From Saprospiraceae bacterium (GTDB lineage Bacteria > Bacteroidota > Bacteroidia > Chitinophagales > Saprospiraceae), in NCBI GenBank assembly GCA_020631235.1, contig JAHDHQ010000015.1, positions 45,463 to 109,462 of the forward strand: a stretch of 64,000 bases of DNA. The letters run 5' to 3'. Position numbers and translations under genes: made by a program. This document shows, one piece after another, positions 8,474 through 17,771 of this stretch. Under the pieces are notes generated by a model that saw only the letters and a list, made by a program, of their open reading frames with translations, was not told the origin of the DNA and made no database searches. Position 1 is the stretch's first letter, and every line of letters starts with the position of its first letter.

Positions 8474-9100
8474 TTTTTGTTCGTAAGCTTGTAAAACATT
8501 TTTTAGGTTAGAATAGAGTATACTGCTATGTTTTTTGAGCATGTCATTGAGTTGCATCCACTCTACCCTTTCGATTCCTTCGGCAGCTTGAGGTGTTACT
8601 GATTGGTTATGTGTTTTCATCAGGTACCAATGAGATTTTTTGATGGCTCGAATACCTGATTTAGTTTTATACGTGTGTTTGGTAACACATAATTTATACT
8701 CTAAATTTAAGTCAGTGACACCAGTCTCCTCTTCTACCTCACGAATAGCCGCTTGTTTTTTTCTTTCCTTAGACTCTAGCTTGCCTTTTGGCAAATCCCA
8801 ATACCCTCGTTTATAAATGAATAAAATTTCATTCAATTCATTTATGACCAAACCTCCAGCGGCAGTCACCGTTTTATAGAGTGCTTTAAAAGCCTGTTTT
8901 AATTCGTCAAAAAGTGGATAGTGAATGATGACGGTAATTTTCTCATCATTCTTTTCTATCATGTCTATATAATTAAGCAAATACTTTTGCTTACCTGGGT
9001 ATCTGTATATTTTGTGCGTCGGATATATACTCAATGTTTGTTCAAGTTTGGTGGAATCTTCTAAAACCAACAAAGTGCTATTTATATAGATTTTGTACAT
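8444..9100 (-). CDS. NUDIX hydrolase
   Basis: The 218-aa protein has an N-terminal extension of about 70 residues (starting MYKIYINSTLLVL) and a NUDIX fold. A complete NUDIX box, GKLESKE-x7-REVEEETGV, binds the metal and carries out pyrophosphohydrolysis of a nucleoside-diphosphate-X substrate. The fold is preceded by FIYKRGYWDLPKGKLE. The start is placed at ATG 9100 instead of the GTG three codons upstream, because homologues of this Bacteroidota subfamily begin MYKIYIN. Substrate is unknown. The 3' end overlaps the acyl-CoA dehydrogenase by 30 bp. It is divergent from pyrE, and the presumed pyrE -7 element overlaps its start codon. Confidence 0.88.
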   Translation of the reverse strand: MYKIYINSTLLVLEDSTKLEQTLSIYPTHKIYRYPGKQKYLLNYIDMIEKNDEKITVIIHYPLFDELKQAFKALYKTVTAAGGLVINELNEILFIYKRGYWDLPKGKLESKERKKQAAIREVEEETGVTDLNLEYKLCVTKHTYKTKSGIRAIKKSHWYLMKTHNQSVTPQAAEGIERVEWMQLNDMLKKHSSILYSNLKNVLQAYEQKLIENISRND

Positions 9101-9103
9101 TTG
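9096..9103 (+). promoter_or_regulatory. Bacteroidota -7 promoter element of pyrE
   Basis: TACATTTG followed by CGAC is an exact TAnnTTTG match, 32 nt upstream of the pyrE ATG. It overlaps the start codon of the divergent NUDIX gene. No obvious -33 TTTG is present. Confidence 0.45.
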
Positions 9104-9135
9104 CGACACTTGAAAGAAAAAAGTAATATTACCTG

Positions 9136-9753
9136 ATGTCAGTTGTAGCTTCTGAAATTGCAGAAAAGCTTTTACAAATTAAAGCAATAAAATTAAGCCC
9201 ACAAAAACCTTTTATTTGGGCATCTGGGAAAGAGTCTCCTATCTATTGTGATAATAGAGTCTCTCTTTCTCATCCAAAGATAAGATCATACATTATTAAT
9301 GCCTTTGTAAAGCTGATAAAAGAGCGATTTAGTCATGTAGAAGCCATAGTCGGTGTGGCCACCGCTGGAATTCCGCATGGTGCATTGATTGCTGATGCCC
9401 TGGAATTACCATTTGCTTATGTCCGATCAAAAGCAAAAGCCCATGGGCGACAAAACTTAATCGAAGGAGAACTAAAAACAAATTCAAAAGTCTTATTAAT
9501 TGAGGATTTGATTTCAACAGGAGGCAGCAGTATGAAAGCAGTTCATGCTTTAAGGGATGCTGATCATGAAGTTTTAGCAGTTTTAGCTATATTCGAGTAT
9601 GGTTTTAAGCAAGCAGCTGAATTGTTCGAATCTGAAAATTGCAATTATGCTACTTTGAGCAATTACGAAACTTTAATTGCAGAAGCTGTAAAACTGAACT
9701 ATATTTCTTCAGAAGAATTACACATTTTACAAAATTGGAAAACTTCAAGCTAA
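9136..9753 (+). CDS. pyrE: orotate phosphoribosyltransferase
   Basis: The 205-aa type I phosphoribosyltransferase makes orotidine 5'-phosphate from orotate and PRPP, the fifth step of de novo pyrimidine synthesis, in the cytosol. The PRPP-binding loop VLLIEDLISTGGSS is complete. The flexible catalytic loop RSKAKAHGRQNLIEG and the N-terminal KLSPQKPFIWASGKESPIYCD, typical of bacterial PyrE, are also present. The length is normal. It starts at ATG 32 nt after a -7 element. The M42 peptidase gene begins 15 bp downstream and the UbiA-like gene 9 bp after that, so the three may form an operon without obvious functional linkage. Confidence 0.96.
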   Translation: MSVVASEIAEKLLQIKAIKLSPQKPFIWASGKESPIYCDNRVSLSHPKIRSYIINAFVKLIKERFSHVEAIVGVATAGIPHGALIADALELPFAYVRSKAKAHGRQNLIEGELKTNSKVLLIEDLISTGGSSMKAVHALRDADHEVLAVLAIFEYGFKQAAELFESENCNYATLSNYETLIAEAVKLNYISSEELHILQNWKTSS

Positions 9754-9768
9754 CAATAGTCTAATACA

Positions 9769-10848
9769 ATGAGCATTTTTACAAAAGAATCAGAGACCTT
9801 TCTTGAGCAGTATTTCACTAACTCATCTCCTACTGGATATGAAACTTCAGGTCAAAAAATTTGGCTTGATTATTTAAAGCCCTTTGTGGATGAAGTACAT
9901 TCTGATCGGTACGGCTCTGCCTATGGTGTTATAAATCCAGGCCAAAAAATGAAAGTGGTTATCGAAGCTCATGCAGACGAAATTGCCTGGTTTGTTAATT
10001 ACATCACTGACGATGGCTTTATTTATGTTATCAGAAATGGAGGAAGTGACCATATTATTGCCCCGAGTAAACGAGTAAATATCCATACAAAAAAAGGCAT
10101 TGTTAAAGGCGCTTTTGGTTGGCCTGCGATACATACTAGAAGAGGTGACAAAGCCAAGCTTTCTCCAAAGTTAGAAAACATCTTCATTGATGTTGGAGCT
10201 AAAGATAAAGATGAAATTGAAGCTATGGGAATCCATGTGGGTTGTGTGATTACTTTTGAAGACAAGCTGATTACCCTTAATGATACATATTACGCTGGAA
10301 GGGCATTGGACAATAAAATGGGAGGCTTTTGTATTGCTGAGGTAGCGCGTAAGTTGACAGCCAATAAAGTGAAATTGCCTTACAGTTTATACGTTGTCAA
10401 TGCAGTGCAAGAAGAAATAGGATTACGAGGAGCAGAAATGATTACCCAGACGATAAAACCGGATGTAGCTATCGTGACAGATGTAACCCATGATACATCG
10501 ACACCTATGATTGATAAGAAAGTGCAAGGAGATGTGAAATGCGGATTAGGTCCTTGTTTAGCTTATGCACCTTCTGTCCATAATGGGCTACTCGATTTAA
10601 TCGAAGAAACAGCTGAAAATAAGAAAATCAATTTCCAAAGAGCAGCTGCTTCAAGATCTACAGGCACAGATACTGATGCTTTCGCTTACAGCAATGGAGG
10701 TGTTGCCTCTGCACTAATATCTTTGCCATTACGATATATGCATACTACAGTAGAAATGGCACATAAAGACGATATTGAAAATGTAACAAATTTGATTTTC
10801 GAAACATTAAAAAATATTAAGGCGGACATGCCATTTAAATATTTTTAA
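9769..10848 (+). CDS. M42-family metallopeptidase (glutamyl aminopeptidase-like)
   Basis: The 359-aa cytosolic dinuclear-zinc aminopeptidase belongs to the M42 (PepA/FrvX/tetrahedral TET) family. The metal ligands and catalytic acid are visible: H68 and D70 in EAHADEI, Asp in RALDNKMGG, the Glu pair in VQEEIGLRG, Asp in IVTDVTHDT, and His in RYMHTTVE. The PDZ-like insert between about residues 75 and 170 is typical of the family and shapes the TET dodecamer. It trims N-terminal residues from short peptides. No signal peptide is present. It is embedded between pyrE and a membrane protein gene with short gaps, suggesting co-transcription. Confidence 0.94.
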   Translation: MSIFTKESETFLEQYFTNSSPTGYETSGQKIWLDYLKPFVDEVHSDRYGSAYGVINPGQKMKVVIEAHADEIAWFVNYITDDGFIYVIRNGGSDHIIAPSKRVNIHTKKGIVKGAFGWPAIHTRRGDKAKLSPKLENIFIDVGAKDKDEIEAMGIHVGCVITFEDKLITLNDTYYAGRALDNKMGGFCIAEVARKLTANKVKLPYSLYVVNAVQEEIGLRGAEMITQTIKPDVAIVTDVTHDTSTPMIDKKVQGDVKCGLGPCLAYAPSVHNGLLDLIEETAENKKINFQRAAASRSTGTDTDAFAYSNGGVASALISLPLRYMHTTVEMAHKDDIENVTNLIFETLKNIKADMPFKYF

Positions 10849-10857
10849 GTTCTTTTC

Positions 10858-11712
10858 TTGAGTTTTTTGACTAAAGTACGCGCGGTCTATCTCTATGGTA
10901 ATTTCCATATTGCCTTGATGGCTGTTTTAATGTGCATTGAGTCTTATCTTATATTTGACCGACATCTAAGCCCAAAGTTTCTATGGTTTATGTTTAGTTC
11001 GACCATGGTCATCTACACTGTGCATCGCATGTATGGCTTGCTAAAGATTAAGCCCGAAGATTTAAATGAGCGATATCTAGTCATTAATCAGATAAAATCC
11101 TTCTTTCCTTGGCTTCTTGCTCTGATGTCAATTATTGCAGGAGTAACATTTTTGTCTTTGCCTTTAGAGACAATGTTTGATTTGATATGGCCCTGCTTCA
11201 TTTCACTATTGTACGTAGTGCCTTTATTTAACAAGAAACGCTTACGTGATTATCCATTTATTAAAATTATTGCCATAGCATTCAGCTGGAGTTATTTGAC
11301 CCTCATAGTACCGCTTGGATTAGCTATGCCTAGTGGTGCTTGGTTATTATTTTTAGAAAGATTTTGTTTTTTTCTAGCCATCACTTTACCATTTGACCTT
11401 CGAGACAAGGAGATCGATCAAAGTGCAGGGACACTCACATTTGCGAGTGTTTTAAATGCACAACAAGTTAAATCAGTGAGTATATTTTTACTCTCATTGG
11501 GACTTACTATTTTGTTTTTTGGTCCAATGTTGTTTTCCCTTAAGACATCATTCATGATTGCTTTGACTATCTCTTATTTAATCACAGGATACCTGATCAT
11601 TCTTTTATCTACTCAAAAAGAAGATGCTTATTATACATTCCTTCTCGACGGAACGATAGGTTTAAGATGCATCTTGATATTAATCTCAATGCTTATTGTG
11701 AATTTAACATGA
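10858..11712 (+). CDS. UbiA-like polytopic membrane protein
   Basis: This 284-aa protein has about eight hydrophobic helices. It carries one recognisable UbiA-type aspartate motif, DLRDKEID (about residue 180), with a preceding TLPF. This corresponds to the second Asp-rich motif with which UbiA prenyltransferases bind Mg-pyrophosphate. The first Asp-rich motif (NxxxDxxxD), expected after helix 2, is not evident: that region reads STMVIYTVHRMYGL. It may be a divergent member with altered or lost prenyl transfer. The TTG start lies 9 bp after the M42 peptidase stop. Assignment to the superfamily is moderately secure; activity is uncertain. Confidence 0.65.
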   Translation: MSFLTKVRAVYLYGNFHIALMAVLMCIESYLIFDRHLSPKFLWFMFSSTMVIYTVHRMYGLLKIKPEDLNERYLVINQIKSFFPWLLALMSIIAGVTFLSLPLETMFDLIWPCFISLLYVVPLFNKKRLRDYPFIKIIAIAFSWSYLTLIVPLGLAMPSGAWLLFLERFCFFLAITLPFDLRDKEIDQSAGTLTFASVLNAQQVKSVSIFLLSLGLTILFFGPMLFSLKTSFMIALTISYLITGYLIILLSTQKEDAYYTFLLDGTIGLRCILILISMLIVNLT

Positions 11713-11842
11713 CATTGAACATCCTCATCATAAAATATTAAACTCTACTTATTATCCATTTTTTAGAATAAAATAAAGTATCTTGGCTACGCTATAATAG
11801 CATGTTTCTTATAATACTTGCTAGACAAAAGATTAAACCAAT

Positions 11843-14650
11843 ATGAGATTTTATTTGCTCCTACTTGTACTGAGTTTTAGTACATTGTTAAGTAGTCAAA
11901 ATATAGTTCAAGGAGTTATTACCGATGCAGAGACTGGAGATGGGCTTATAGGAGCCACTGTTTTAATAGAAAATTCGAGCACCGGAACTACCACTGATTT
12001 TGACGGCGCTTTTTCCATTCAACATGCAGAAGCAGTCCCTTACAATCTAATCATTTCCTACACGGGTTATGCCGACCAAAAGATAGCTGTCACAGAATCT
12101 GAAAAGGAAGTAAAAATACAAATGAGTGAAGCCTCAATTGTTGCAGAAACAGTGGTTGTTAGAGGCCAAAGAGTATCTGAAACACAAAAGAAAGCACCAT
12201 TAACCATAGAGTCTTTAGACTTGTTAGCTATAAAAGAAACCGCAAGTAATAATTTTTATGATGGTCTTGGAACGCTAAAAGGAGTAGATTTAACTTCTGC
12301 AAGTTTGGGGTTTAAGATAATTAATACACGTGGTTTTAATAGTACCTCTCCTGTACGATCCCTTCAAATAATAGATGGAGTGGATAATCAAGCACCTGGA
12401 CTTAATTTTTCTTTGGGTAACTTTTTGGGTAGTTCAGAATTGGACGTTTTAAAAGTAGATTTGATTGTAGGAGCTAGTTCGGCTTTTTATGGCCCTAATG
12501 CTTTTAACGGTGTCATTAAGATGGACACAAAAAACCCATTTTTACAAAGAGGCCTTTCCGCAATGGTTAAATTTGGAGAGCGGAATATGTTTAATGGAGC
12601 CATACGATGGGCTGATGCTTTTGTAAACAATAGCGGAAAACCTTGGCTGGCCTATAAATTAAATTTAGAATACTTGAGAGCCGATGACTGGGAAGCAGAA
12701 AACTATGATCCTGTGGTGGGATCAGTGACCAATGCGTTAAACCCAGGAGGTTTTGATGCCGTCAACATTTATGGTGATGAATATACAAGATTGTTTGATC
12801 AGTCAACAGTTTCGCCCTGGAGTCAGCAAAAAGGATTAAATATATATCATCGATCAGGTTACAGAGAAATAGATTTAGTGGATTATGATACACGGAATTT
12901 AAAAAGTAACGCAGCGGTGCACATCCGAACAAATCCAGACAAAGAATTTGATTCGCCTGAATTAATTCTGTCGTCAAGTTTTAGTAATGGCACGACAGTT
13001 TATCAAGGAGAAAATAGGTTTAGTTTAAAAGATATATTGTTTTTTCAAAACCGAATCGAGTTAAGAAAACGTGACAAATATTTTCTGCGAGCCTATACTA
13101 CTCGCGATGATGCGGGTAATTCATATGATCCATATTTCACTGCACAATTAATGCAAGAAGCTTCTAAAACAAATCTTGAATGGCGAACCGCTTATATTAA
13201 TTATTGGTCCGGCACGATTACAGACAGGATGGATGAAAACGGTTATCCTCAGTTAGAATGGGTGGATAGCTTAAACATGTTTGTTTTTGATAATGAAGCT
13301 TTAGATACATGGAATGAAAATTATCAAGATTCTTTATTTGCATGGCACAACGAAGCATCTAATTATGCAGATGAACCACATCCTGAATTTGAAGATTTTA
13401 CTGAATCGGCCTATATTCCTGGAACAGAAAGATACGACTCCCTTTTTAATCGAATCATTAGCACAAAAAGTGGTGATATAGCTGGTGGAACAAAACTAAT
13501 CGACCGATCCTCATTATACCATGTGCATGGTGAGTACAATTTAGATGTTTCTGGACTAAACTACTTGAAAGTAGGTGCTAATGGTAGATTGTATACGCCA
13601 GTATCAGAAGGGACCATTTTCATAGATACAGCTGATGTAAAAATTAGAAATTATGAGTATGGTGTTTATACTGGTGCAGAAAAATCTTTTAGCGATAATA
13701 AATTTATTTTGAGTGCTACCTTAAGAATGGATAAAAACCAAAACTTTGATTATCTATTCAGTCCTGCTGCTAGCATTGTATATAATCCTGCAGAAAATCA
13801 CTATCTGAGATTATCTTTTTCCTCAGCGGTAAGAAATCCAACGCTTTCTGACCAATATTTAGATTTTAATGTGGGTCCTGCTACATTGCGTGGCAATCTA
13901 GATGGTGTTGATAGCTTAATTACTTTAGAGTCCTTCAATATCTTTAGAAAAGACTTAAATATAGATACGCTGGAATATTTCGGAATCGATCCAATCCAAC
14001 CCGAGCAAGTAAGATCTTTCGAAGCTGGATATAGAACTACCCTCTTCGAAAAATTGTTTGTGGATGCCAGTTATTATTTTTCACTCTATAACAATTTCAT
14101 TGGATATCAAATTGGGCTAAATGGAAGTTTTGACCCTAATACGGGTTTCCCTGTGGGCATCAAAGCATTTAGATATTCGGCAAACTCAAAAAATACTGTT
14201 ACCACCCAAGGGTTTTCTGTAGGGCTAAATTATTACTTTGCAGATTACTATAAAATTGGCGGGAATTATTCTTGGAATGTATTAAACACCCAATTAGATG
14301 ATCCTATAATTCCTGCATTTAATACACCTGAACACAAGTACAATTTAACGCTCTCAGGACGAAATATACCCATCCGATTAGGATCCTTAAGTTTAAACAA
14401 CATTGGTTTTAATGTAAATTATAAATGGGTCGAAGGTTTCATATTTGAAGGATCTCCTCAATTTACTGGGCCTATAGATAGTTATGCTTTAGTTGATGCT
14501 CAAGTTAATTACGTTTTCGATAAACTAAACACCACATTAAAAGTCGGTGCTTCTAATATATTAAACAATCAAGTCTACCAAACGTACGGTGGCCCTAGAA
14601 TAGGCCGACTTGCCTACATAAAAATGCTTTACGAATTTCAAAAAAAATAA
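11843..14650 (+). CDS. TonB-dependent outer-membrane receptor with carboxypeptidase-regulatory-like domain
   Basis: The 935-aa protein starts with a signal peptide (about 1-18). A CarboxypepD_reg-like beta-sandwich follows (about 20-105, VQGVITDAETGDGLIGATV), then a plug domain (about 115-235, with LGTLKGVDLTS, INTRGFNS and QIIDGVDNQAPG). A 22-strand barrel ends in an aromatic-terminated strand (MLYEFQKK). It takes up a large ligand across the outer membrane using ExbBD-TonB energy. Unlike a SusCD pair, the next gene is not SusD. It is a T9SS-exported alpha/beta-hydrolase-fold protein 26 bp downstream, which is probably co-transcribed. The ligand cannot be deduced. A 130-bp upstream gap holds no clear TAnnTTTG element. 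Confidence 0.93.
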   Translation: MRFYLLLLVLSFSTLLSSQNIVQGVITDAETGDGLIGATVLIENSSTGTTTDFDGAFSIQHAEAVPYNLIISYTGYADQKIAVTESEKEVKIQMSEASIVAETVVVRGQRVSETQKKAPLTIESLDLLAIKETASNNFYDGLGTLKGVDLTSASLGFKIINTRGFNSTSPVRSLQIIDGVDNQAPGLNFSLGNFLGSSELDVLKVDLIVGASSAFYGPNAFNGVIKMDTKNPFLQRGLSAMVKFGERNMFNGAIRWADAFVNNSGKPWLAYKLNLEYLRADDWEAENYDPVVGSVTNALNPGGFDAVNIYGDEYTRLFDQSTVSPWSQQKGLNIYHRSGYREIDLVDYDTRNLKSNAAVHIRTNPDKEFDSPELILSSSFSNGTTVYQGENRFSLKDILFFQNRIELRKRDKYFLRAYTTRDDAGNSYDPYFTAQLMQEASKTNLEWRTAYINYWSGTITDRMDENGYPQLEWVDSLNMFVFDNEALDTWNENYQDSLFAWHNEASNYADEPHPEFEDFTESAYIPGTERYDSLFNRIISTKSGDIAGGTKLIDRSSLYHVHGEYNLDVSGLNYLKVGANGRLYTPVSEGTIFIDTADVKIRNYEYGVYTGAEKSFSDNKFILSATLRMDKNQNFDYLFSPAASIVYNPAENHYLRLSFSSAVRNPTLSDQYLDFNVGPATLRGNLDGVDSLITLESFNIFRKDLNIDTLEYFGIDPIQPEQVRSFEAGYRTTLFEKLFVDASYYFSLYNNFIGYQIGLNGSFDPNTGFPVGIKAFRYSANSKNTVTTQGFSVGLNYYFADYYKIGGNYSWNVLNTQLDDPIIPAFNTPEHKYNLTLSGRNIPIRLGSLSLNNIGFNVNYKWVEGFIFEGSPQFTGPIDSYALVDAQVNYVFDKLNTTLKVGASNILNNQVYQTYGGPRIGRLAYIKMLYEFQKK

Positions 14651-14676
14651 AATAACTAAACACTAAAAATTAGACT

Positions 14677-16281
14677 ATGAAAAGAATTTACACTTTAATG
14701 ATCTTCATGCTAGGTTTCAGTTTGTGCTCTTTTGCACAGAATACCAGGTATGTAGATGAAGTATTCACCGATGTGGATGTAACTTCAGATGTCATGTATG
14801 GTGCTAATATTACTATTATTAGCGTACCTGTTACGGGAATGCCTTCATTAGACACTTTGAACGTCGATGTATATTCTCCAAGTGGAGATACAGAAACAAA
14901 CCGTCCTTTGGTGATGCTATTCCACACGGGTAACTTTTTGCCTCAATTTACCAACGGAAGTATCAATGGTAATAAAAATGATCCTTACTTGGTAAATGTA
15001 GCTCAGCAATTAGCTAGAAGAGGATATGTGGTTGCTTGCCCTGAATATCGTTTAGGATGGAACCCTATCTCTGACATCCAGGATGAAAGAACAAACACAC
15101 TTATTAATGCTGCTTATCGTGGTGTTCAAGATTCTAGAACAGTAGCTAGATTCTTTAGAAGATCTATAGATGAGCAAGGTAATCCATTTGGCATTGATGG
15201 TGACAAATTTATTGCTTGGGGAACTGGTACCGGCTCTTACATTGCTTTAGCAACTACAACTTTAGATGCTTACGAAGATGTACTATTACCAAAATTTACT
15301 ACTCAAGATGCTGATGGCAATCCTATTCCGATGGTTGTAGAATCATTGAGTGGTGATCCAGATGGTTTGACTTCTGCTTTATTAAATGTTCCTTTACATG
15401 AAGGATTCAGTTCAGATTACCAGTTGTGTGTAAACATGGGAGGTGCATTAGGAGATATATCTTGGTTAGATGAGAGTGATCCACCGATCATTAGTTACCA
15501 CGTCCCTACTGATCCATTTGCTCCATATCAGACTGATGTACTTATTGTACCAACTACAGGTGATTTAGTAGTAGAAGTTTCAGGTAGCTATGATGTGCAA
15601 ATGAAAGCTGCTGAACTAGGTGTAAACGATGTTTTTGCTTCAGGCATTTTCGGAGATGATTATACCAATGCTGCAAATGCTAACAATAATGGTATGGAAG
15701 GTTTGATGCCATTCAACAGACCTTCATGGCCTACTGATCCTAACGACCCAACTGTTTTAACTGCGTTAGAAGCATCTCCATGGGAGTTTTGGGATGTAGA
15801 AACTTGGTCAACGGATCCTTTCGGTCAAATAGGATTGAATGGAGAAGGTGGTCCTTGTGAAGGTATTCCTGTTGATTTATGCAACTGGCATGTGATCTCC
15901 TTAGGTAGTAACCCTGATATGTCTTTTGAAAAAGCAAGTGCTTACCAAGATAGCATTATGGGATATTTCGGTCCTAGAGCTTGTTTAGCCTTAGGTCTTG
16001 AAGATTGTGCTTGGTTGTACACTTCTGCGGAAGATGAATTTCTTAGTAATGAAATAACTATCAGCCCTAATCCGGCTACTGACCAGTTTATTATTAAAGC
16101 TGACGATTTAGTTATAAATTCTGTAATCATCACAGATTTAGCAGGAAGAACTGTTAGCGTACATAACAACGTAAACGCAAGTCAAACTACTATACAAAGA
16201 GATGGATGGAATGCTGGTTTTTATTTAGCACAGATAAGTGTGCGAGATAGAATAATCACTAAAAAGCTAGTCATCAAATAA
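14677..16281 (+). CDS. T9SS-exported alpha/beta-hydrolase-fold protein lacking the usual nucleophile
   Basis: The 534-aa protein has a signal peptide (about 1-21), an alpha/beta-hydrolase-like core (about 45-430) and a T9SS type A sorting domain (about 455-534, ISPNPATDQF to the Lys-rich end). The core shows the carboxylesterase-like start RPLVMLFHTGNF, the segment RGYVVACPEYRLGW and a nucleophile elbow WGTGTGS at residues 181-187. In the canonical GxSxG elbow the third position would be Ser; here it is Gly184. It may therefore be a non-catalytic binding protein or use a different residue. Placed 26 bp after the TonB-dependent receptor, it may capture or process ligand at the surface, replacing a SusD in role. 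A strong terminator follows the stop. Confidence 0.8.
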   Translation: MKRIYTLMIFMLGFSLCSFAQNTRYVDEVFTDVDVTSDVMYGANITIISVPVTGMPSLDTLNVDVYSPSGDTETNRPLVMLFHTGNFLPQFTNGSINGNKNDPYLVNVAQQLARRGYVVACPEYRLGWNPISDIQDERTNTLINAAYRGVQDSRTVARFFRRSIDEQGNPFGIDGDKFIAWGTGTGSYIALATTTLDAYEDVLLPKFTTQDADGNPIPMVVESLSGDPDGLTSALLNVPLHEGFSSDYQLCVNMGGALGDISWLDESDPPIISYHVPTDPFAPYQTDVLIVPTTGDLVVEVSGSYDVQMKAAELGVNDVFASGIFGDDYTNAANANNNGMEGLMPFNRPSWPTDPNDPTVLTALEASPWEFWDVETWSTDPFGQIGLNGEGGPCEGIPVDLCNWHVISLGSNPDMSFEKASAYQDSIMGYFGPRACLALGLEDCAWLYTSAEDEFLSNEITISPNPATDQFIIKADDLVINSVIITDLAGRTVSVHNNVNASQTTIQRDGWNAGFYLAQISVRDRIITKKLVIK

Positions 16282-16302
16282 ATATAATGCAATAAGCCTT
16301 TT

Positions 16303-16333
16303 AAAGGGGAAGCGATAAAGTTTCCCCTTTTTT
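16303..16333 (+). terminator. intrinsic terminator
   Basis: A perfect 9-bp stem, AAAGGGGAA pairing with TTCCCCTTT, has a 10-nt loop and a run of six T. It ends the TonB-receptor/hydrolase operon. Its T run overlaps the end of the convergent barrel gene. Confidence 0.85.
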
Positions 16334-17771
16334 ATTGCCCTAATCTCTTCTTTAAATTCAATGAAACATTTAATTGTTCAAGCGTCGTTGCAAAATCGGC
16401 TTCCTTGTATATAGCTGCCAGCGAACTAGAATAACTACCGGTCAATCCAAGATTAAGCCTCGGACTTAAGGCATAATTAATATCTAACCCTAGGCCCGCC
16501 ATGGGAATAAATCGGCGAACATTAGTTTGTTTTAAGCTGATCATTCTATTATTTGTAGAGAATCCTTGTTGCTCCACATTTGCCTTGACAAAATCATTAG
16601 AAATATTCAGGATGTAGTTAGCACCTATTTGCCCCAGCACATTAAAGCGAAAACCTCCCATTTTAAGCCATTCCTGATGCAGTCCTATGCTCATGTTTAA
16701 ACTTTCTATATTGTGCAATGTTTCTAGATTTATGGTCAGAGATTCTGCATTAGAAGAAACGGATCTGTTTACACTCATTGATGATTCCATAAAGCCAATC
16801 GGCGATGCCATTACCAAATTCACACTATTGGACATGTCTGCTTCATTCGCATAATCATAATTAACTGATGAATTGTGGCCTGATAAAAAGTCAACTGATG
16901 CATAAGCAATAGAAAATTCAAACGACTGCTTTTTACCACCATTGAAGTACGTGTTTATGCCAGTGTTGAAACCATTACCTTGATTGAAATAAAAGTCAGC
17001 AGGATCCAAAGCATCATTAAAATGGTTGTTTAAATTAAATCGATAATGTATAAATCCTGCAAAAGCACCGATACTTAAGGATTTTTTTAACGAAGACCTT
17101 GTTGCATTCGCTTGGCCGTTTATTTCAACTTGATAAGATTTATCCCAAATGAGTGGTAATAATCTATTAACCTTGGCAAGGGTAATGATATCAAGTTTGC
17201 CATCTTCAGAAAAAGATAAAAATGAAGAATTTCGCACTGCATTTCTCCTTTTCATTTGATCACCAATATTCTGTTGTGTTATGAAGCTTGCTTCACTACT
17301 ATTTGTAGTTAAAGCTTGATTCTTCGTTTCTATCGTAAATGTATTTGTTCCATAAGTCATTCTTGCCTTGTCTCTAATCGTCTTGCTAGACTTCGCAATT
17401 GATTGTTGAGAAGCACTTTTAACCACAGCTTTGTCTGAAGTGGTTAAAATTTCAGAAAGTTCATCTTTTTGTTGGTCTACCCATTGATTGGTTTCTTGTT
17501 TTAAGTCCATTTTATGGTATATCTCGTCATCAAGATCACTCACTGATTCTTGTATAGCTGCATCTTGATTTACGGGAAGCAAGTTATAGAATACGCCAAA
17601 GAGAATCAATCCTAAAACCCAATAGATAAACTTAGGTTTTCTCTTTTTTCTTTTTTGTTCAATGCTTTGTTTAAAAGCTAAATATGTTTCTTCTTTAGGA
17701 GTCAGCCATTGCTCATTGTCAAGGCTTTCATGATGAAACTTCTCCCTCCACTTTTGTGTATCCCTATCCAT
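16332..17771 (-). CDS. sigma-factor-coupled membrane protein with C-terminal beta-barrel
   Basis: The 479-aa protein has a charged N-terminal cytoplasmic region (about 1-45, WREKFHHESLDNEQW), one transmembrane helix (about 46-66), a polar linker and a C-terminal region (about 225-479). The C-terminal region is rich in alternating aromatic/hydrophobic strands, as in outer-membrane beta-barrel proteins. The start overlaps the stop of the ECF sigma gene by 8 bp, so the pair is translationally coupled. In this phylum such genes commonly sit directly after an ECF sigma factor in the anti-sigma position. An anti-sigma role for the N-terminal part is inference. How one chain carries both an inner-membrane helix and a barrel is unclear. 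It ends against the terminator of the convergent hydrolase gene. Confidence 0.7.
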   Translation of the reverse strand: MDRDTQKWREKFHHESLDNEQWLTPKEETYLAFKQSIEQKRKKRKPKFIYWVLGLILFGVFYNLLPVNQDAAIQESVSDLDDEIYHKMDLKQETNQWVDQQKDELSEILTTSDKAVVKSASQQSIAKSSKTIRDKARMTYGTNTFTIETKNQALTTNSSEASFITQQNIGDQMKRRNAVRNSSFLSFSEDGKLDIITLAKVNRLLPLIWDKSYQVEINGQANATRSSLKKSLSIGAFAGFIHYRFNLNNHFNDALDPADFYFNQGNGFNTGINTYFNGGKKQSFEFSIAYASVDFLSGHNSSVNYDYANEADMSNSVNLVMASPIGFMESSMSVNRSVSSNAESLTINLETLHNIESLNMSIGLHQEWLKMGGFRFNVLGQIGANYILNISNDFVKANVEQQGFSTNNRMISLKQTNVRRFIPMAGLGLDINYALSPRLNLGLTGSYSSSLAAIYKEADFATTLEQLNVSLNLKKRLGQ

